A DNA stretch of 45,881 nt from JB111 sp052093225 (GTDB lineage: Bacteria > Actinomycetota > Actinomycetes > Actinomycetales > Actinomycetaceae). The position numbers and the translations under genes were made by a program. Shown piece by piece: positions 31,249 through 40,452 of the stretch. The notes below the pieces were generated by a model. That model did no database searches. It saw only the letters and a list, made by a program, of their open reading frames with translations, and was not told where the DNA came from. The stretch is taken from positions 1 to 45,881 of the forward strand of contig JBQDDG010000028.1 in assembly GCA_052093225.1 (NCBI GenBank), in the 5' to 3' direction. Every line of letters starts with the position of its first letter. The stretch's first letter is position 1.

Positions 31249-32193
31249 GTGTCACCGCACGAGGCGAGCGACGCCGTCGTCCGTGGCCGCGGCCTCGTCA
31301 AAGCGTTCGGCGACGTCCGGGCACTCGACTCCTTCGACCTCACGGTCCGGCCCGGGGAGGTGCACGGTTTCCTCGGGCCCAACGGGGCCGGCAAGTCGAC
31401 CACCATCCGCGCGATCCTCGGCCAGCTCCGGCTCGACTCCGGTGAGCTCGAGGTGCTCGGTCGCCACCCGTGGCACGACGCGGTCGCCGTCCATGCCCGC
31501 CTCGCGTACGTCCCTGCGGGAGCGTCGCTGTGGCCCTCGCTCACCGGCGGCGAGTGCATCGACCTCCTCGGCTCCCTGCGGGGCGGCCAGGACCAGCGCA
31601 TGCGCGACGAGCTCGTGGAACGGTTCGAGCTCGACACCTCGCGCCGGTCGCGCTCGTACTCGACGGGCAACCGGCAGAAGGTCGCCCTCGTCGCCGCCCT
31701 GTCCGCGGACGCCGACCTCTATGTCCTCGACGAGCCCACCGGCGGGCTCGACCCGCTGATGGAGGAGGTCTTCCGCGAGCGGGTGCGGGAACTGAGAGCG
31801 GAGGGACGGACTGTGCTCCTGTCGAGCCACCTGCTCGACGAGGTCGAGGCCCTCTGCGACCGCGTGACGATCATCCGCCGCGGTCGCGCCGTGTCCACCG
31901 GCACGCTCGACGAGCTGCGCGCCGGCACGACCACGACCGTCGAGGCCACGATCACCGGGGAGGTCCCGGATCTGGCCGCGCTCGGCGCGGAGGGGGTGGA
32001 ACGGATCGCACGCGACGGCGGCACGCACGTCACGGCGCGCGTCGACCGCGACAGCCTTGCGCGCGTGGTCACCGCGGTGGCCGCGACCGATCCCGTCTCG
32101 CTCACCGTGCGTCCGCCGGACCTCGACGAGGTCTTCATGGGGCACTACGTCGACGTCGAGCGGGCGGGCGCACCCGCCGGGAGCGCGCGATGA
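31249..32193 (+). CDS. ABC transporter ATP-binding protein
   Basis: A 314-residue ATPase subunit of an ABC-2-type exporter. Walker A is GPNGAGKST, the signature motif appears as SYSTGNRQK, Walker B is LYVLDEPTGGLDP, and the H-loop is LLSSHLLDEVEALCD. The C-terminal 80 residues are the extension seen in drug and polyketide exporters. GTG at 31249 is chosen as start; GTGs at 31183 and 31192 are in frame but would include the palindromic operator region with atypical A/T-rich codons, so the start is only moderately sure. It overlaps the permease gene by 4 bp (ATGA). Confidence 0.87.
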   Translation: MSPHEASDAVVRGRGLVKAFGDVRALDSFDLTVRPGEVHGFLGPNGAGKSTTIRAILGQLRLDSGELEVLGRHPWHDAVAVHARLAYVPAGASLWPSLTGGECIDLLGSLRGGQDQRMRDELVERFELDTSRRSRSYSTGNRQKVALVAALSADADLYVLDEPTGGLDPLMEEVFRERVRELRAEGRTVLLSSHLLDEVEALCDRVTIIRRGRAVSTGTLDELRAGTTTTVEATITGEVPDLAALGAEGVERIARDGGTHVTARVDRDSLARVVTAVAATDPVSLTVRPPDLDEVFMGHYVDVERAGAPAGSAR

Positions 32194-33815
32194 GCACCGC
32201 CGTCGTCGACGCCCCGGTCGTCCGGGACGCGTCCGGGCCCGCGGGAGGCGAGCTCACCGGAACCGTGCGGATCGCCCGCCTCCTGCTGCGCACGCACCGC
32301 GTGGGGATCGCCGCGAGCGTGCTGGGGCTGACCGCGGTGGTGTACGCCGTCGCATCCTCGATCCCAGATCTCTTCCCGACGGCCGCCGACCGCGCCGTCT
32401 ACGCCGCCACGCTCGGGGAGTCGCCGGGCGGCTGGGCGTTCAACGGCCGCCCCTACGACCTCGACACCACGGGCGGCATCGTCGCGTACGAGATGGGCTT
32501 CCTCGCCATGCTCCTGCTGCCCGCGGTCATGGCGGTGCACGGCGTCGTGCTCACGCGCGGCGAGGAGGAGGCCGGCCGCTCGGAGCTCCTCACGGCCGCG
32601 CGCATCGGCCGGCGGGCGCCGCTCGCGGCCGCCGGGATCGTGCTCGCCGGCATGCTGGTGGCGCTCGGGGTGTTCTTCGCCGCCGGGCTGGTCGCCGCGG
32701 GCCTGCCGGCATCGTCGTCGGCGGTCTACGCACTCTCGCTCACGCTCCACATGGCCTGGCCGACGGGCCTCGCACTGGTCGCCGCGCAGGCGAGCCGGAC
32801 GTCGCGGGGCGCGATCCTGCTCTCGGTGGGCGTCGTGCTCGCGACCTACCTGGTCCGCGCGGTCCTCGACGCCGCCGGCGCGGACGCCGCCGCCCTCACC
32901 CCGTCGGGCTGGCTGGCGGAGGTGCGTGCGTTCGGGCCCGTCCGGTGGTGGCCGCTCGCCGCGATGGGGGCGCTCGCCGCCGCCTCCGTCGCCGTGGCCG
33001 CCGGGCTTGCCGCTCGCCGCGACGTCGGCGCCGGCCTGCTCTCCGAGCGTCGGGGTGCGCGCCGGGGTGGGACCGGGTTGCGCTCGGCGCTCGGCCTCGC
33101 GTGGCGGCTGTCCCGCGGCGCGCTCCTGGGTTGGGGGGCGATCCTCGTCGTCTGGGGGCTCGCGCTCGGCGTGATGAGCCGCGAGGTCGAGGCCGTCCTG
33201 GACTCGAACCCGGCGATGTCGGCGGTGTTCGGGGCCGGCCAGGGCAACCCGGTCGTCGACCTGGGCGGGCTGCTCAACGCCCTGCTCGCCGCGGCGTGCG
33301 GCCTGCAGGTCGTCAGCATCCTCGCGCGCGAGGAGGAGTCGGGACGGCTCGGCCTGCTCCTGGCGACCCCGGTCGCCCGCGTGCGGGCCTGGGGCGCGGT
33401 GGTCGCGGTGGCCGCGCTCGGCACGACGGCGGTGCTTGCCGCCGGCGGCGTGGCGCTCGCGCTCACGGTGGGGGTCGCGACCGGCGACGCCGACCTGGGG
33501 GCCGGCGCCCTCGAGGGCGCGGCCGTGCACGTGCCGGCCGCGCTCGCCCCCGCCGCCCTGTGGGCGCTGCTGCGCTCGGCCGGCCCGCCCGCCGCGGGGG
33601 TGGCGTGGGCCTATCTCGGCTGGTGTTTCGTCGTCGGCTGGCTCGCCGACCTCCTCGAGGTCCCCGGCCCGTTGCGGGACCTGTCGGCGTTCGAGCACGT
33701 CGGTGCGGCCGCGGAGGCCCCGTGGGTCGGTGCCGCGGTGGTGCTGGCGGCCGTGGTCGTGTGCGCGGCGGCGTCGGCGTGGTTCTTCCGACGGCGAGAC
33801 CTGCGTGCTGGGTGA
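32190..33815 (+). CDS. ABC-2 exporter permease, tandem-domain (tetronasin-resistance-like)
   Basis: A 541-residue membrane protein with about twelve hydrophobic segments arranged as two halves, as in the tandem permeases of actinobacterial antibiotic exporters. Each half has an EEExGR-type cytoplasmic motif: GEEEAGRSELLTAARIGRRA in the first and REEESGRLGLLLATPVARVR in the second, the coupling segment of this family. Translation is coupled to the ATPase gene. Together with the TetR repressor it forms a self-contained, inducible efflux module. The exported compound is not known. Confidence 0.87.
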   Translation: MSTAVVDAPVVRDASGPAGGELTGTVRIARLLLRTHRVGIAASVLGLTAVVYAVASSIPDLFPTAADRAVYAATLGESPGGWAFNGRPYDLDTTGGIVAYEMGFLAMLLLPAVMAVHGVVLTRGEEEAGRSELLTAARIGRRAPLAAAGIVLAGMLVALGVFFAAGLVAAGLPASSSAVYALSLTLHMAWPTGLALVAAQASRTSRGAILLSVGVVLATYLVRAVLDAAGADAAALTPSGWLAEVRAFGPVRWWPLAAMGALAAASVAVAAGLAARRDVGAGLLSERRGARRGGTGLRSALGLAWRLSRGALLGWGAILVVWGLALGVMSREVEAVLDSNPAMSAVFGAGQGNPVVDLGGLLNALLAAACGLQVVSILAREEESGRLGLLLATPVARVRAWGAVVAVAALGTTAVLAAGGVALALTVGVATGDADLGAGALEGAAVHVPAALAPAALWALLRSAGPPAAGVAWAYLGWCFVVGWLADLLEVPGPLRDLSAFEHVGAAAEAPWVGAAVVLAAVVVCAAASAWFFRRRDLRAG

Positions 33816-34028
33816 CCTGCCGGCGTGCGCCGGGAACGCGGATTCGTCTGGGGAAGGTGCGGTGTGCCGGGACCCGCGCGTGGGGACCACGGAGCTCGGT
33901 GTCGTCGTCGGGGACACTGGTGCTCCTGTCGTGCCCGCGGGCCAGGTACCGTCCGGCTGGACCGGGACCCGCCCCGAGACCGGGTTTGTCCGATGCGACC
34001 GGGGCACGTCCCCGAGAATGAGAGGTCC

Positions 34029-34820
34029 GTGCCCGTGGAGGTCGTCATCCTGCCCACGCCCACCGATGTGGGGGAGAACGCGTCGGCGCTCGTCGCCAAG
34101 CTCCTGCGCGAGGCGGGGCCGGAGGCGGTGCTCGGTGTCGCGACCGGATCGACCCCCCTCGGTCTCTACGAGGGTCTGGCCAGGTTGGTCCGCGCAGGTG
34201 AGCTCGACCTCTCGCGCGCGTCCGCGTTCGCCCTCGACGAGTACGTCGGGCTACGGGAGGGCCACCCCGAGTCCTATCGGGAGGTCGTTCGTCGCACCGT
34301 GACCGAGCAGCTGGCGATGGACCCGGCGCGCGTGCACGTCCCGGACGGCCTCGCCGCCGACCTCCCCGCCGCCTGCGCCTCCTACGAGCAGGCCATCGCC
34401 GAGGCGGGCGGCGTCGACGTCCAGATCCTCGGCGTCGGCGCGAACGGCCACATCGGCTTCAACGAGCCCGGGACCTCGCTGGCCTCGCGCACCCGGGTCG
34501 AGGTCCTCACCCACGGCACGCGCGCGGACAACGCGCGGTTCTTCGACTCGCCCGCAGAGGTGCCGGTCCACGCCCTCACGCAGGGGATCGGCACGATCCT
34601 CGACGCGAGGCACCTCGTCCTCCTCGCCACGGGCGCCCACAAGGCCGGCGCCGTCGCCTCGGTCGTCGAGGGGCCGATCGGCGCCCGCTGGCCGGGCTCG
34701 GTGCTGCAGGCGCACCCGCACGTGACGGTCGTCGTCGACGAGCCGGCCGCGTCGCGCCTCGAGCTCGCCGACTACTACCGGCAGATGATCGCCTCGAAAC
34801 CCGAGTGGGAGCGCTGGTGA
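34029..34820 (+). CDS. nagB: Glucosamine-6-phosphate deaminase
   Basis: A 263-residue enzyme that turns glucosamine-6-phosphate into fructose-6-phosphate and ammonia, linking amino-sugar and cell-wall recycling to glycolysis. Signatures are GVATGSTPLGLYEGL (phosphate binding), FALDEYVGLREGHPESYR (catalytic Asp), GVGANGHIGFNEPGTS (His and Glu of the active site; Asn in place of the Asp of the Escherichia coli enzyme, as in Gram-positive homologues) and the closing PHVTVVVDEPAAS. GTG at 34029 (VPVEVVILPTP) fits family length; the long upstream frame from 33825 is non-coding. No nagA lies beside it. Converges with the O-antigen-ligase-like gene. Confidence 0.92.
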   Translation: MPVEVVILPTPTDVGENASALVAKLLREAGPEAVLGVATGSTPLGLYEGLARLVRAGELDLSRASAFALDEYVGLREGHPESYREVVRRTVTEQLAMDPARVHVPDGLAADLPAACASYEQAIAEAGGVDVQILGVGANGHIGFNEPGTSLASRTRVEVLTHGTRADNARFFDSPAEVPVHALTQGIGTILDARHLVLLATGAHKAGAVASVVEGPIGARWPGSVLQAHPHVTVVVDEPAASRLELADYYRQMIASKPEWERW

Positions 34821-34851
34821 GAGGACACCGGCCCGCCCGGGGCCGCGCCCG

Positions 34852-36186
34852 CTACCGCGCGTGCTGCCGGGCGGCGCGCGGCCGGTAGGGCCGACCGGCC
34901 GCGGATGACGGCGGGCCGACGGCGTCGATGTCCCGGTCCGTGTCGGCCGTGGTTGCGCAGCCGACGACGACGGCGGTGAGCAGGGCGAGGCTCGCCGCCC
35001 CGGTCGGGTGGTCGACGAGGCAGAGGACGGCGAACCCGGCCGTGGCGGCGGTCAGCGGTGCGGCGGAGAGCGACCCGCGCCTGTCCGCGCGCGCGAGCAC
35101 GACGCCGACCGCGACGCAGACGGCGAGGACCCCGAGGAGCGCGAGCACACCGCCCTCGAGCAGCCAGTGCAGCCACAAGTTGTGGGCATGGGCGATCTGC
35201 TCGTCACCGGGCACGGCGTCGGTCACGAGCGGGCCGCCCCGGCCGAGCCCGACCCCGAGGGGGTCTGCGGCGACGAGCGAGGCGGAGGCTCGCCACACCT
35301 CGGCGCGGACGCCCAGCGGGAAGCCCGTGAGGGCGAGCACCACCGTCCCGGCGGCAGCCGCGGCGGCGACACCGGCGAGCACGCGCGGACGGCGCGCCGG
35401 GCGCCACCCGAGGGTGACGAGCACGAGGAGCGAGGCCGCGCCGGCAGCGATGCCGGCGCGCGACATCGTCTGCCACACCGCCAGATAACCGGCCGCCACG
35501 ATCGCGAGGACCACGGTCGCCCACGCGCGGTCGGGGACGAGACGGCCGGGCTCGCGGTCGAGGAGGCGGGCGACCGGCCCCGCGCCGGGCGGGTGGGCGG
35601 CTGCACCGACGGCGAGCGGCAGGAGCAGGAGAAGGAACGCCGCGAGCAGGTTGGGGTTGGGCAGGGTGCCGACGACGCGGACGATCGCGGCCGGGTCGGC
35701 GCAGTCGACGGTGGTGGCGGCGAGACCGTCACGGCAGAAGCCCGTGGCGGTCCCGTTCGCGCGCTGACCGAGGGCGACCACGGCGGCTGGCGTCACGGCG
35801 AGCAGGGCGAGTGGCGACAGGACGCGCCAGCGCAGGGCACCGGCGCGGCGGACGGCGACCGCGAGGTAGTACACGGCCACGTAGGTGAGGAGCCACCGCC
35901 ACAGCGGCCAGCCGCCGTGCTGCAGGGCGGCGAGCGTGGCGCCGGCGAGCAGCAGGGCGATACCGGGGTCCGCGAGGGTGCGCCACCTGTTCGGTGGGAC
36001 CGCCGTCGAGACGCCGGCCAGGCCGATCGCGACGACGAGGCGTAGCGGCGTGACGAGCCAGACGAGCGGGTCGTCCGGCAGGACGTCGGCGACGGACTCG
36101 CCGGCGACCAGCACGAGCGCGACGAGTCCCACGACGGCGCCGATCCGTGGTCGTTCGTCGGAGACCCGGTCCGCCGCTGAGCTCAT
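34852..36186 (-). CDS. O-antigen ligase / Wzy-like membrane protein
   Basis: A 444-residue polytopic membrane protein with about eleven hydrophobic segments. The O-antigen ligase domain features are present: VVGTLPNPNLLAAFLLLLLP, MSRAGIAAGAASLLVLV, and the large extracytoplasmic loop with PLGVGLGRGGPLVTDAVPGD and HAHNLWLHWLLEGGVLALLG, where the conserved Arg and His of the family lie. Members join or polymerise lipid-linked glycans on the outside of the membrane. In this genome it could serve exopolysaccharide or wall glycan made under the BY-kinase system about 8 kb away, but that link is inference. Confidence 0.85.
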   Translation of the reverse strand: MSSAADRVSDERPRIGAVVGLVALVLVAGESVADVLPDDPLVWLVTPLRLVVAIGLAGVSTAVPPNRWRTLADPGIALLLAGATLAALQHGGWPLWRWLLTYVAVYYLAVAVRRAGALRWRVLSPLALLAVTPAAVVALGQRANGTATGFCRDGLAATTVDCADPAAIVRVVGTLPNPNLLAAFLLLLLPLAVGAAAHPPGAGPVARLLDREPGRLVPDRAWATVVLAIVAAGYLAVWQTMSRAGIAAGAASLLVLVTLGWRPARRPRVLAGVAAAAAAGTVVLALTGFPLGVRAEVWRASASLVAADPLGVGLGRGGPLVTDAVPGDEQIAHAHNLWLHWLLEGGVLALLGVLAVCVAVGVVLARADRRGSLSAAPLTAATAGFAVLCLVDHPTGAASLALLTAVVVGCATTADTDRDIDAVGPPSSAAGRPYRPRAARQHAR

Positions 36187-36335
36187 GGCTCATGGGTAGC
36201 GCCCCGCGGTGGATCGACGGTGTCCGACCGGTGTCGCGTCGGGTACGGCTCGATCGTCACCGGGGTGGTGGGCCGGCGGACGGGCGCGAGGTGCGCGCCG
36301 GTCGGTCCGGGGCGAGTGGGGGCGGTTCCTGAGCG

Positions 36336-36908
36336 TCAGGCCCCGACGGTCGCGCCGCGCAGCGGGGCGAGCGCGGCGCTCATCTGCACGACCGAGCCGA
36401 GGAGGCCGCCCAGCTCGTCCGCGCGGCGCTCGTTCGGCTGGACACCGTTCTCGCCGAACTCGGTGAACAGGCCGAGGGAGACCTGCCCACGGACGGCGAC
36501 CATCTGGGCGTTGGCGACGATCTGGCGCCACTGCTCGACCGCGCGCACGCCGGCGTCGGCGCCGTAGGAGACGATGCCGACCGACTTGTGCGCCCACTCC
36601 GGGGCGATCGTGTCGAACGCGTTCTTGAACGCGCCGGGCACGCCGTGGTTGTACTCGGGCGTGATGAAGATGAAGCCGTCGTAGGAGTCGATCGCGGCGC
36701 CCCAGGCGCGCGCCTCGGCGGTGCCGTACTCCCGGTTGGCCGCCCCGGGCACGACGGGGTCGGCGAGGATCGGCAGGTTGAAGTCCTTGAGGTCGACGAG
36801 CTCGTAGGTGGCGTCGTCGCGCTGCTGGGCGACGCTGTCCACCCACTCGGCGACGGACTGTGCCGAACGGCCCTCGCGGACCGAACCGATGATGATGCCG
36901 ATCTTCAT
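36336..36908 (-). CDS. NADPH-dependent FMN reductase
   Basis: A 190-residue flavodoxin-like reductase. The phosphate loop IIIGSVREGRSAQSVAEW is at residues 5-22, and the family signature FITPEYNHGVPGAFKNAFDT is near the middle (about 100-119). Such enzymes reduce FMN, quinones, azo dyes or chromate with NAD(P)H. The ATG at 36908 follows AGGAGCATCGCC and agrees with the family N-terminus MKIGIIIGS; the frame upstream is non-coding. It stands alone between the O-antigen-ligase-like gene and the divergent channel gene, with about 220 bases of featureless sequence upstream. Confidence 0.9.
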   Translation of the reverse strand: MKIGIIIGSVREGRSAQSVAEWVDSVAQQRDDATYELVDLKDFNLPILADPVVPGAANREYGTAEARAWGAAIDSYDGFIFITPEYNHGVPGAFKNAFDTIAPEWAHKSVGIVSYGADAGVRAVEQWRQIVANAQMVAVRGQVSLGLFTEFGENGVQPNERRADELGGLLGSVVQMSAALAPLRGATVGA

Positions 36909-37131
36909 GGCGATGCTCCTGTCGTAGACGTCGGTGAGGGCTGCGGGCGGCGCGGCCGCACATGGGTGCCCGTCGTTGGGGGCAACGGGCCCTCCGCCGC
37001 GTCCATTCCTTTGCATGCTGAGGCGTGGATCACGGCGGAACTCCCCGTCCATGCGATCACGCCGGCCCGCCCGCCCTGGCACCATCGCGCCGGGCCATGC
37101 CCGGCCACCGAACTCGCGCCCGGAGAGACCG

Positions 37132-38199
37132 ATGCACACGACCACCGAGACGACCGAACCTCACCCCGACGGCGGCCCTCCCGTCGGCGGAGGTGCGACC
37201 GACGACGACGGATCGGTCCCCGACGGCGGCGCGCCCTCCCGTAGCGGTTCGGTCTCCCGCGGCGACGCGGCCTCCCGAAGTGGTTCGGTCTCCAGTGGTG
37301 GCGCGGCTACTCACGGCGACGCGGCCTCCCGTGGCGGCGCCGCGGCGGGGCACCCGGCGCACGCTCCGGCCGACCCCGGGTGGCGCGAGCGGCTCGGCTC
37401 CTGGGTGACCTCGGCCCCGGTCCAGCGCCTCGTCATCGCCCTCATCGTGGTCAACGCGGTCACCCTCGGGCTCGAGACCTCGACGATCGTGATGAACGGC
37501 GTCGGCGGTGTCGTCCGCGCGATCGACACCTTCTGCCTGGCGGTGTTCGTGCTCGAGATCGGCGCGAAGCTCATCGCCTTCGGGCCGCGGTTCTTCCGGG
37601 ACGGCTGGAATGTCTTCGACCTGCTCGTCGTCGGTGTGGCGCTCGTGCCGGGCTCGGGGCCGCTCTCGGTGCTGCGCTCGCTGCGTGTGCTGCGCGTCCT
37701 CCGCCTCGTCTCGGCACTGCCGCGACTGCGGTTCATCGTCGAGGCGCTCATGCACTCGCTGCCCGGGATCGGCGCGATCGCGGCGCTGCTCGGCATCGTC
37801 TTCTACGTCTCCGCAGTCATGGCGACGTCGCTGTTCGGCACCGACTTCCCCGAGTTCTTCGGCTCGCTCGGCGACTCCCTGTTCACGCTCTTCCAGATCA
37901 TGACGCTCGAGAGCTGGGCGGCCGGGATCGTCCGTCCGGTGATGGAGACGCAGCCGTGGGCGTGGACGTTCTTCGTCGTCTTCATCCTCGTCTCGGCGTT
38001 CACGATGCTCAACCTCTTCATCGCCGTCATCGTCGACACCATGCAGACGCTCGACATCGAGGGGGTCTCGCGCGGGAAACCGGATGACGACGCCGTGCCG
38101 GACGAGCCGTCGATCGCGGACGTGCTGGCGGAGCTGCGCGCGCTCCGCGCCCAGGTCGACGGGCTCGAGGAGCGGGACCGGACGCCGTCGGACCGGTAG
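37132..38199 (+). CDS. Voltage-gated sodium channel, NaChBac type
   Basis: A 355-residue single-domain voltage-gated cation channel that would work as a tetramer. S1 begins near 97 (RLVIALIVVNAVTLGLETST) and S2-S3 follow to about 175; S4 is LSVLRSLRVLRVLRLVSALP with arginines at 182, 185, 188 and 191. S5 is about 208-234, the pore filter is TLESWAAG (258-265), matching the TLESW sodium filter of NaChBac-type channels, and S6 is about 279-300. A short C-terminal coiled coil (about 329-347) is typical for tetramer assembly. Unusual is a glycine/serine/alanine-rich N-terminal tail of about 85 residues with 12-residue repeats. ATG 37132 follows CGGAGAGACC. Confidence 0.9.
   Translation: MHTTTETTEPHPDGGPPVGGGATDDDGSVPDGGAPSRSGSVSRGDAASRSGSVSSGGAATHGDAASRGGAAAGHPAHAPADPGWRERLGSWVTSAPVQRLVIALIVVNAVTLGLETSTIVMNGVGGVVRAIDTFCLAVFVLEIGAKLIAFGPRFFRDGWNVFDLLVVGVALVPGSGPLSVLRSLRVLRVLRLVSALPRLRFIVEALMHSLPGIGAIAALLGIVFYVSAVMATSLFGTDFPEFFGSLGDSLFTLFQIMTLESWAAGIVRPVMETQPWAWTFFVVFILVSAFTMLNLFIAVIVDTMQTLDIEGVSRGKPDDDAVPDEPSIADVLAELRALRAQVDGLEERDRTPSDR
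37225..37332 (+). repeat. 36-bp in-frame repeat in the channel N-terminus
   Basis: Three 36-bp units (37225, 37261, 37297) encode GGAPSRSGSVSR, GDAASRSGSVSS and GGAATHGDAASR. The first two are very similar; the third keeps GDAASR in shifted register. The part is cytoplasmic and probably disordered. Confidence 0.6.
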
Positions 38200-38312
38200 G
38201 GGTCATGCAGGGCGCCGTCGGACAGGTGAGACGGCGTCGCGGTGAGACGGCGGGACGGGTCGCCGAGCGCTACGGTGGTGGCACCTGTCACTGCCGAGAG
38301 GGTGAGGACGAC

Positions 38313-38741
38313 ATGACCATCGAGATCACGGTGTCCGTCCGCGTCGATGCTCCGAGGCCGGAGGTGTGGCGCGCGCTCACGGTGGAGGTGGGGATGCGCC
38401 CGTGGTGGTGGGCCGAGACCGACGACGTGACCTTCGACCTCCCCGTCGGCGAGAACGGCCGCTTCCGGATCGCCTCGAAGAAGCTCGACCGTGCCATCAC
38501 CGGCTGGCTGCTCGAGAGCCGACCGCCCGAGCGTGAGGTCCTCACCTGGTTGCGGGAGGGCGATGCCCCGCCCGCGGGCGAGGGCAGCTTCGACCAGGTG
38601 ACGATCACGCTCACTCCGGACGGATTCGGGACCGTGGTCGACGTCCACCACGAGACCCACCTCGAGGCGACCGTCGAGATGGAGAGGTCCTGGCGCGAGC
38701 TCCTCGCGCCGCTGGTCACCCTGTACGACAACACGGACTGA
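38313..38741 (+). CDS. SRPBCC (START-like) domain protein
   Basis: A 142-residue protein of the SRPBCC/AHSA1-like fold. The opening VSVRVDAPRPEVWRALTVEV, the middle FDLPVGENGRFRI and the final helix with WRELLAPLVTLYDN give the helix-grip pattern that forms a deep hydrophobic ligand pocket. Members bind lipids or polyketides or act as small enzymes or partners of regulators. ATG 38313 follows GGTGAGGACGAC. It stands alone 113 bp after the channel gene; its ligand cannot be told. The clustered tryptophans (MRPWWWAE) near residue 30 are notable. Confidence 0.78.
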   Translation: MTIEITVSVRVDAPRPEVWRALTVEVGMRPWWWAETDDVTFDLPVGENGRFRIASKKLDRAITGWLLESRPPEREVLTWLREGDAPPAGEGSFDQVTITLTPDGFGTVVDVHHETHLEATVEMERSWRELLAPLVTLYDNTD

Positions 38742-38841
38742 GACGCATGGCCCGCCCGCGTGCGGCGGCCCCCGGCTCTTCTCCCGTCCACGCAGCCACC
38801 CCCACCGCGATGTCCGAAACCCGCCGGTAGGATCGGCGGGC

Positions 38842-40452
38842 ATGGGGCACAGTGGTCCCGTGGAGACGATCGACGACGACGCCGCGTACGCCGCCTGCGC
38901 GTCCCGGGACACGCGGTGGGACGGCCGCGTGTACCTGGGCGTGACGTCGACGGGCGTGTACTGCCGGCCGTCCTGCCCGGCGCGGATGCCCCACCCCCAC
39001 CACTGCCGGTTCTTCCGGACCGCCGCGTCGGCCGCGACCGCCGGCTTCCGCGCGTGTCGGCGCTGCCGCCCGGACACACTGCCGGGCCACCGGGCCCCGG
39101 GCGCCCCGGACGGGACGGCGCAGCGCGCGCTGACCATGATCGCGGCCGGCGTCGTCGACGTCTCGGGCGTGAGCGGCCTCGCCGCGGGGCTCGGGATCTC
39201 GGAGCGCCACCTGCACCGCATCCTCGTGGCCGAGCTCGGCACGACCGCCCTCAGGCTCGCGCGCACCCGCCGCGCCCAGACGGCACGGATGCTGCTGGAA
39301 CAGACCGACCTGGCCGTCACCGACGTCGCGTTCGCCGCCGGGTTCGCGTCGGTGCGCCAGTTCAACGACGTCGTCCGGGCCGAGCTCGGTGGCAGCCCCC
39401 GCGAGTTGCGCGCCCGGGCGCCCCGGGACCTGCGACCCGGCCTCGGTGTCGGCGTCGGCGACGAGCGGGCTCCCCACGGCCGCGCCGGGCTCACGCTCCG
39501 CCTGCGGGTCCGGCCCCCGTTCGACGGTCCGCGGCTGGCCGCGGCGATCGACCAGCACGCCGTGGCGGGCGTGGAGGGGGCCGACGCCCCGGGCGCGTGG
39601 GGCACCCTCCCGACGCCGGGCGGGGACGCCGCCGTCGCCGTCGATCTGCCGGGCCACGCCGCACCGGACGCCTCCGGCACCTGGGCCGCGGACCGCGCCT
39701 CGGTGATCCTGCGCGCCGACCTCGCGCGGCTCGACGACCTACCCGTCGTCGTCCACCGGGTCCGCCGCTGGCTCGACCTCGACGCCGCCCCCCTGACGAT
39801 CGGTGACCACCTCCGGCGCGACGCGCGGCTCGCCCCGCTCGTCGAGGAGCGGCCGGGACTGCGCGTGCTCGGCAGCCTCGACCCGTTCCGCACGCTCGTC
39901 GTCGCGATCCTCGGCCAGCAGGTCTCCCTCGCGGCCACCCGGACGTTCGCCGGGCGGCTCGTCGCCGAGCTCGGAGCCCCGGCGTCGGGTGCCGCTGGGG
40001 AGGCGGCGGGCTTGCCGGGAGGCGGCGGTGCGCGCACCGGTGGCCGCACGGCCACCATGTTCTTCCCCGACGCCGCCCGGCTCGCGGACGCGGGGCCGGA
40101 CGCCGTCCGTGAGGCGGTGCGCATCCCTGCCGCCCGCGCGTGCACCGTCCATGCCGCCGCGGAGCTCGTCGCCGGCGGCCTCGACCTCGGGCCCGGGGCG
40201 GATCGTGACGCCGTGCGCTCCGCCCTGCTCGAGGTCCCCGGTATCGGACCGTGGACGGTCGACATGCTCGCCCTGCGCGGCCTCGCCGACCCCGACGCCC
40301 TCCCGCCCGGCGACCTCGTGCTCCGGCGCGCGCTCGGCCGGGGCGCGGACACCTCTCCCCGACCGACCGAGGTCGAGGCACGCGCAGAACGTTGGCGCCC
40401 CTGGCGCGCCTACGCCACCACCCACCTGTGGACCGAGGAGCTCGAGAGATGA
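38842..40452 (+). CDS. alkA: Ada-AlkA fusion: alkylation-responsive regulator and 3-methyladenine glycosylase
   Basis: A 536-residue three-part protein. Residues 10-80 are the Ada zinc domain with C41, C45, C72 and C75 at the same spacing as E. coli Ada (C38, C42, C69, C72); C41 is the expected methyl acceptor from phosphotriesters. Residues about 90-185 are an AraC-type double helix-turn-helix (GLGISERHLHRILVAELG; FAAGFASVRQFNDVVRAELG). The rest is AlkA, with the N-terminal domain and a helix-hairpin-helix (LLEVPGIGPWTVDMLALRGL) plus catalytic Asp in PPGDLVLRRAL. It should sense methylation damage, switch on its own operon and remove methylated bases. The ogt start overlaps its stop (ATGA). 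GTG 38860 is an alternative start. Confidence 0.92.
   Translation: MGHSGPVETIDDDAAYAACASRDTRWDGRVYLGVTSTGVYCRPSCPARMPHPHHCRFFRTAASAATAGFRACRRCRPDTLPGHRAPGAPDGTAQRALTMIAAGVVDVSGVSGLAAGLGISERHLHRILVAELGTTALRLARTRRAQTARMLLEQTDLAVTDVAFAAGFASVRQFNDVVRAELGGSPRELRARAPRDLRPGLGVGVGDERAPHGRAGLTLRLRVRPPFDGPRLAAAIDQHAVAGVEGADAPGAWGTLPTPGGDAAVAVDLPGHAAPDASGTWAADRASVILRADLARLDDLPVVVHRVRRWLDLDAAPLTIGDHLRRDARLAPLVEERPGLRVLGSLDPFRTLVVAILGQQVSLAATRTFAGRLVAELGAPASGAAGEAAGLPGGGGARTGGRTATMFFPDAARLADAGPDAVREAVRIPAARACTVHAAAELVAGGLDLGPGADRDAVRSALLEVPGIGPWTVDMLALRGLADPDALPPGDLVLRRALGRGADTSPRPTEVEARAERWRPWRAYATTHLWTEELER

Noticed and set aside
33825..34028. N-terminal extension of nagB
   Set aside because: The added residues are Arg/Cys/Gly-rich without homology, and GTG 34029 gives the normal family length.
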